From the NCBI GenBank assembly GCA_030278955.1, contig JAOANR010000015.1, forward strand, positions 36,364,487 through 36,428,486: a stretch of DNA of 64,000 bases. Reading direction: 5' to 3'. Source of the DNA: Hygrophila difformis (lineage: Eukaryota; Streptophyta; Magnoliopsida; Lamiales; Acanthaceae). How positions within the stretch are numbered: the stretch's first letter is position 1; every line of letters begins with the position of its first letter. The position numbers and the translations under genes were made by a program. Of the stretch, positions 61,401 to 64,000 are shown piece by piece. Under the pieces are notes generated by a model that worked only from the letters and a program-made list of their open reading frames with translations, was not told the origin of the DNA and searched no databases.

Positions 61401-64000
61401 TTGCATTTCGATGGTGTTATTTGGCTGTTAAGTTATTTGCAGGAGGAACTTCTTATTATAGAGACTCTGATTTTGTTTTCAGGAAGGACCTGATATCCTA
61501 GTTTGTGATGAAGCCCATATTATCAAGAACACTCGGGCTGATACAACTCAAGCATTGAAACAAGTGAAGTGCCAGAGAAGGATAGCATTGACTGGGTCTC
61601 CTCTCCAGAACAATCTGATGGAGTATTATTGTGTATGATATTCAAATTGCCTGCTTGTATCTAATGTATTATGTGAATAATCTTCTCTAATCATCTTGAA
61701 TTTTGACGGAACAGATGGTTGATTTTGTTAGGGAAGGATTTCTCGGTAGCAGCCATGAGTTTAGGAACCGGTAATAATTGCATTTCATTTTTCTTTTGTA
61801 GTTATTGTGGCCTTTATTCTCTTGCATATGTAATCAGATCACAGCTTTACTGTTTTACAGTTTCCAGAATCCAATAGAAAATGGTCAACATACCAATTCT
61901 ACTGCAGACGATGTAAAGATAATGAATCAAAGATCTCATATTCTATACGAACAGTTAAAAGGGTTTGTTCAGAGAATGGACATGAATGTGGTTAAAAAAG
62001 ATCTACCCCCCAAAACTGTATTTGTCATCTCCGTGAAGTTGTCTCCATTGCAGAGAAAACTGTATAAGAGATTTCTTGATGTTCATGGTTTCACAAAAGA
62101 CAAGGTATCTGGTGAAAGGATTATTAAAAGATCATTTTTTGCTGGATATCAGGCCTTAGCTCAGGTATGTATCCCAAAGTCATATACTGGCTTTTTGAAT
62201 TCGGTTCTTCCTATATGGTTGCAGTACTTTTAGGAGAGTGACAACTATTTTAAAAGGCTGTAAAGCTTGAATAGAACAACCAGAATAATTTGCTTGGAAG
62301 CATTCTTGTGTTACTTTGTTCTTACAACTGTTCAAATCTTATAAGATGAATTTTATTTTCTTTTCAGAGGGTTTAATGGGCTAAAAACTTATACTCCCAC
62401 AGTCTTTTTCAAATTGCACCATTGGTGATTTTGTCACTATTCACAGTTTAACTTTGTCTCAAATGTTTATCATAGTTATTGAAGAAAAAACATAGTCAAG
62501 TGAGATCTTGTTAGATTCGTCTAAACTTGTAGTTTTAGAATATCAACTTTTTATAATTTTTAATTTACCCAATCTAAGATATTAATCGTTGAAAATGTAT
62601 CTCGGCATGCGTGTCTCGGGCTAGTGTTGCAATTTGAAAAAGACGGAGGTAGTATATTCTATGGAACTTGATTGGACCTGTCCAAGCCTTTTCAGACAAT
62701 GATCTAACGGTGCGTTTGGTTGGAGGGATATTAGATTACCAGTGGGAATGTGATTGTTGGGAATGTAATGAGATTGCTGGAAATCTTATTTTTTTGATGT
62801 TTTAAGATTATTGCGTTTGGTTAGATTGAGAATCTCAGATTTCCAGTTCTAATTAATTTACCATAATATCCTTGAATTTCAATTGAACGAATATTATAAA
62901 TATATCATTTTGCTACACAATAGAAATATTTAAGCTGGTTTATTTTTTAAAATATTGAAGTTTTTTTTATATGTAATTATCATGTCTCTAAATCCTTATT
63001 ATTTTTGTTTTATATATAAAAGAAAAGTAAATTTTAAGAAAATATGAAAATATATATTAAAATAGGATAATTACATATTAAAAATATGTTCAAATAATTT
63101 AAAATTTTTCAATTAATTTTTTAAAATTAAATTCCATATATTTATTATTTTTTAAAATACAAATATCTAAATTTATAAATTAAAATAAGCATAAAAAGTG
63201 AGGGTATAAAAGTCAAATTAGTATAAAAGTAGGTAAAGTGGAGGTGGTAATCTAAGATTACCTGCCCTCCAGGTGGGAATCACATTCCCACCTAAAACAC
63301 CTAACTTTCCCACCTCGGTGGGAATGTGAGATTCCCATATGAAACATGCCCCCAACCAAACATGGACATGTTACATTCCCTACCCAAGATTCCCAGTGAG
63401 AATCTCAGATCTCCCGAACCAAACGCCCCAGGGTTCATACCTTTTGTTTTCTTGGATCTTTTACTCACGGTTACCATTGAATTCTAAAGAATCAAAATTT
63501 CTCCTTCATGCAGTTCTGTGTCAGGAATCCGGATGACCAATCTCTCAATTTACAACTAAACTAATTCTCTCTTCTGATATTCTCATGTGCTCATATACTC
63601 ACTTTATTATTCAATCTATGTGGGATGGGACTAGTTGCTTCCTTTATCAGAACTAAATAAACTCATATTTTGAAAAATATATTTAATTTTTATTTTTTTG
63701 AAATCAGTTAGTGCCCTGTTTTCTGCACTAAGCTGCTCAGCATTGGGTCCCATGAGTCTTTACTTGTCTCACTGTGCCCCCTATTAATATAAAGTTAACT
63801 AGAATTTATTGGTATTGATATTCTCAAGCAGTGTAAGTTCAGTATATTATGTGTTTTATTTATCGTTTTCTTTATAGATATGGAACCATCCTGGAATTTT
63901 ACAACTGAGGAAAGAAAACAAAGAGTCGAGTAGATGTGAAGATTTAGAGAATTTACTTGCAGATGATTGCTCAAGTGATGAGAATGTGGATTTCAATATG
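52437..64000 (+). CDS. CHR20: CHR20/ATRX-like SNF2 chromatin remodeller, 5' part
   Basis: Nuclear Swi2/Snf2 ATPase related to ATRX, which in animals and Arabidopsis acts in histone H3.3 deposition. Exons: 52437-52610, 53075-53137, 53209-53304, 53396-53488, 53850-54040, 54123-54369, 55154-55267, 55629-55712, 56355-56758, 57641-57731, 57809-58024, 58893-59012, 59852-60018, 60364-60505, 61483-61632, 61715-61770, 61861-62164 and 63878 to the edge. All phases agree, giving 945 residues. The N-terminus is acidic (poly-E/D), followed by a conserved coiled region (LLEQLDGAGIELSSLYKWIE) and a serine/acid-rich linker with RRRKKKIRRIIDDAELGEET. The ATPase core has MGLGKT (about 624-629), ALIVTPVSVIHNW, DEAH (743-746) and LTGSPLQN (770-777). 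The exon 1 donor (GAG/GTTGAT) is weak. The helicase C-terminal half lies beyond the window. Confidence 0.93.
55762..55951. mobile_element. Stowaway-like MITE in CHR20-like intron 8
   Basis: 190 bp between TA dinucleotides, ends CTCCCTCCTTCCCATTAGA and GGTTGGGACAGAGGAAG. A T-run of about 24 follows at 55954-55977. Confidence 0.8.
59220..59602. repeat. Nested duplications in CHR20-like intron 12
   Basis: The segment ACTGAACATTAGGATGACTG...ATATGTGGTCTCAA occurs three times (about 59290-59342, 59372-59425 and 59528-59578). The segment ATTATTGATTTAAATCCATTG...GAAGCAAAC occurs twice (about 59228 and 59457). Copies are almost identical, so the duplications are recent. Confidence 0.85.
62394..62652. 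mobile_element. Stowaway-like MITE in CHR20-like intron 17
   Basis: 259 bp between TA dinucleotides, ends CTCCCACAGTCTTTTTCAAA and TTTGAAAAAGACGGAGGTAG. Same subfamily as the MITE at 51614-51873. Confidence 0.85.
62709..63430. mobile_element. MITE-like element in CHR20-like intron 17
   Basis: About 720 bp with terminal inverted repeats GGTGCGTTTGGTTGGAGGG at the left and CCCGAACCAAACGCCCC at the right. Further inverted stretches of GTGGGAATGTGAGATTCCCA type lie near the right end. AT-rich core without ORFs. GCGTTTGGTT ends are common in plant hAT- or PIF-type MITEs. No clean target-site duplication is visible. Confidence 0.65.

Overview
Nuclear DNA from a flowering plant, most likely a eudicot. 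It is AT-rich and has GT-AG spliced genes, Copia, Gypsy and L1 elements, mariner/Stowaway and Mutator-type elements, REM-type B3 genes and a plant ATRX/CHR20-type remodeller. I cannot name the species.

Layout. 1-1464: the 5' part of a Copia retrotransposon on the minus strand, with a stop codon inside its gag zinc knuckle. 1465-6375: old repeat debris with two clusters of short palindromes built on TTCGGTC/GACCGAA. 6371-9832: a 5'-truncated, twice-frameshifted L1-type LINE. 9833-24727: a near-identical tandem array of two full units (about 5.69 and 5.76 kb) and one partial unit (about 3.4 kb). Each full unit carries a damaged two-domain B3 (REM-like) gene on the minus strand. 26529-27725: a diverged paralogue of that gene whose four reconstructed exons stay open.

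29.2-45.4 kb: a plus-strand RPA70-like gene whose introns absorbed two large insertions. One is a 7.8-kb gag-only LTR retrotransposon (32728-40528) with a perfect 5-bp target-site duplication. The other is a 3.6-kb mariner-like element (40818-44418) with a decayed DD39D transposase and an unexplained extra GC-rich ORF. The flanking exons still join in phase, but an internal stop and a 3' frameshift suggest decay. 46.8 kb: a stray REM exon fragment next to a Helitron-like 3' end.

47.5-52.2 kb: a tandem duplication, MITEs and two adjacent non-autonomous Mutator-like elements, each with a perfect 9-bp target-site duplication. The first carries GC-rich hairpins at roughly 33-bp spacing, in which both stem arms appear to change together. 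The second carries a minisatellite interrupted by a Stowaway-like element. 52437 to the end: the 5' part of a CHR20/ATRX-like SNF2 gene (18 exons seen, about 945 residues), which continues past the window.

The most unusual features are the hairpin array inside the Mutator-like element, the related palindrome clusters at the left end, an approximately 160-nt miRNA-precursor-like foldback at 25.0 kb, and the REM/RPA neighbourhood with complementary damage in the two tandem REM copies. All exon models were made by eye from ORFs, splice sites and phase; none has transcript support.
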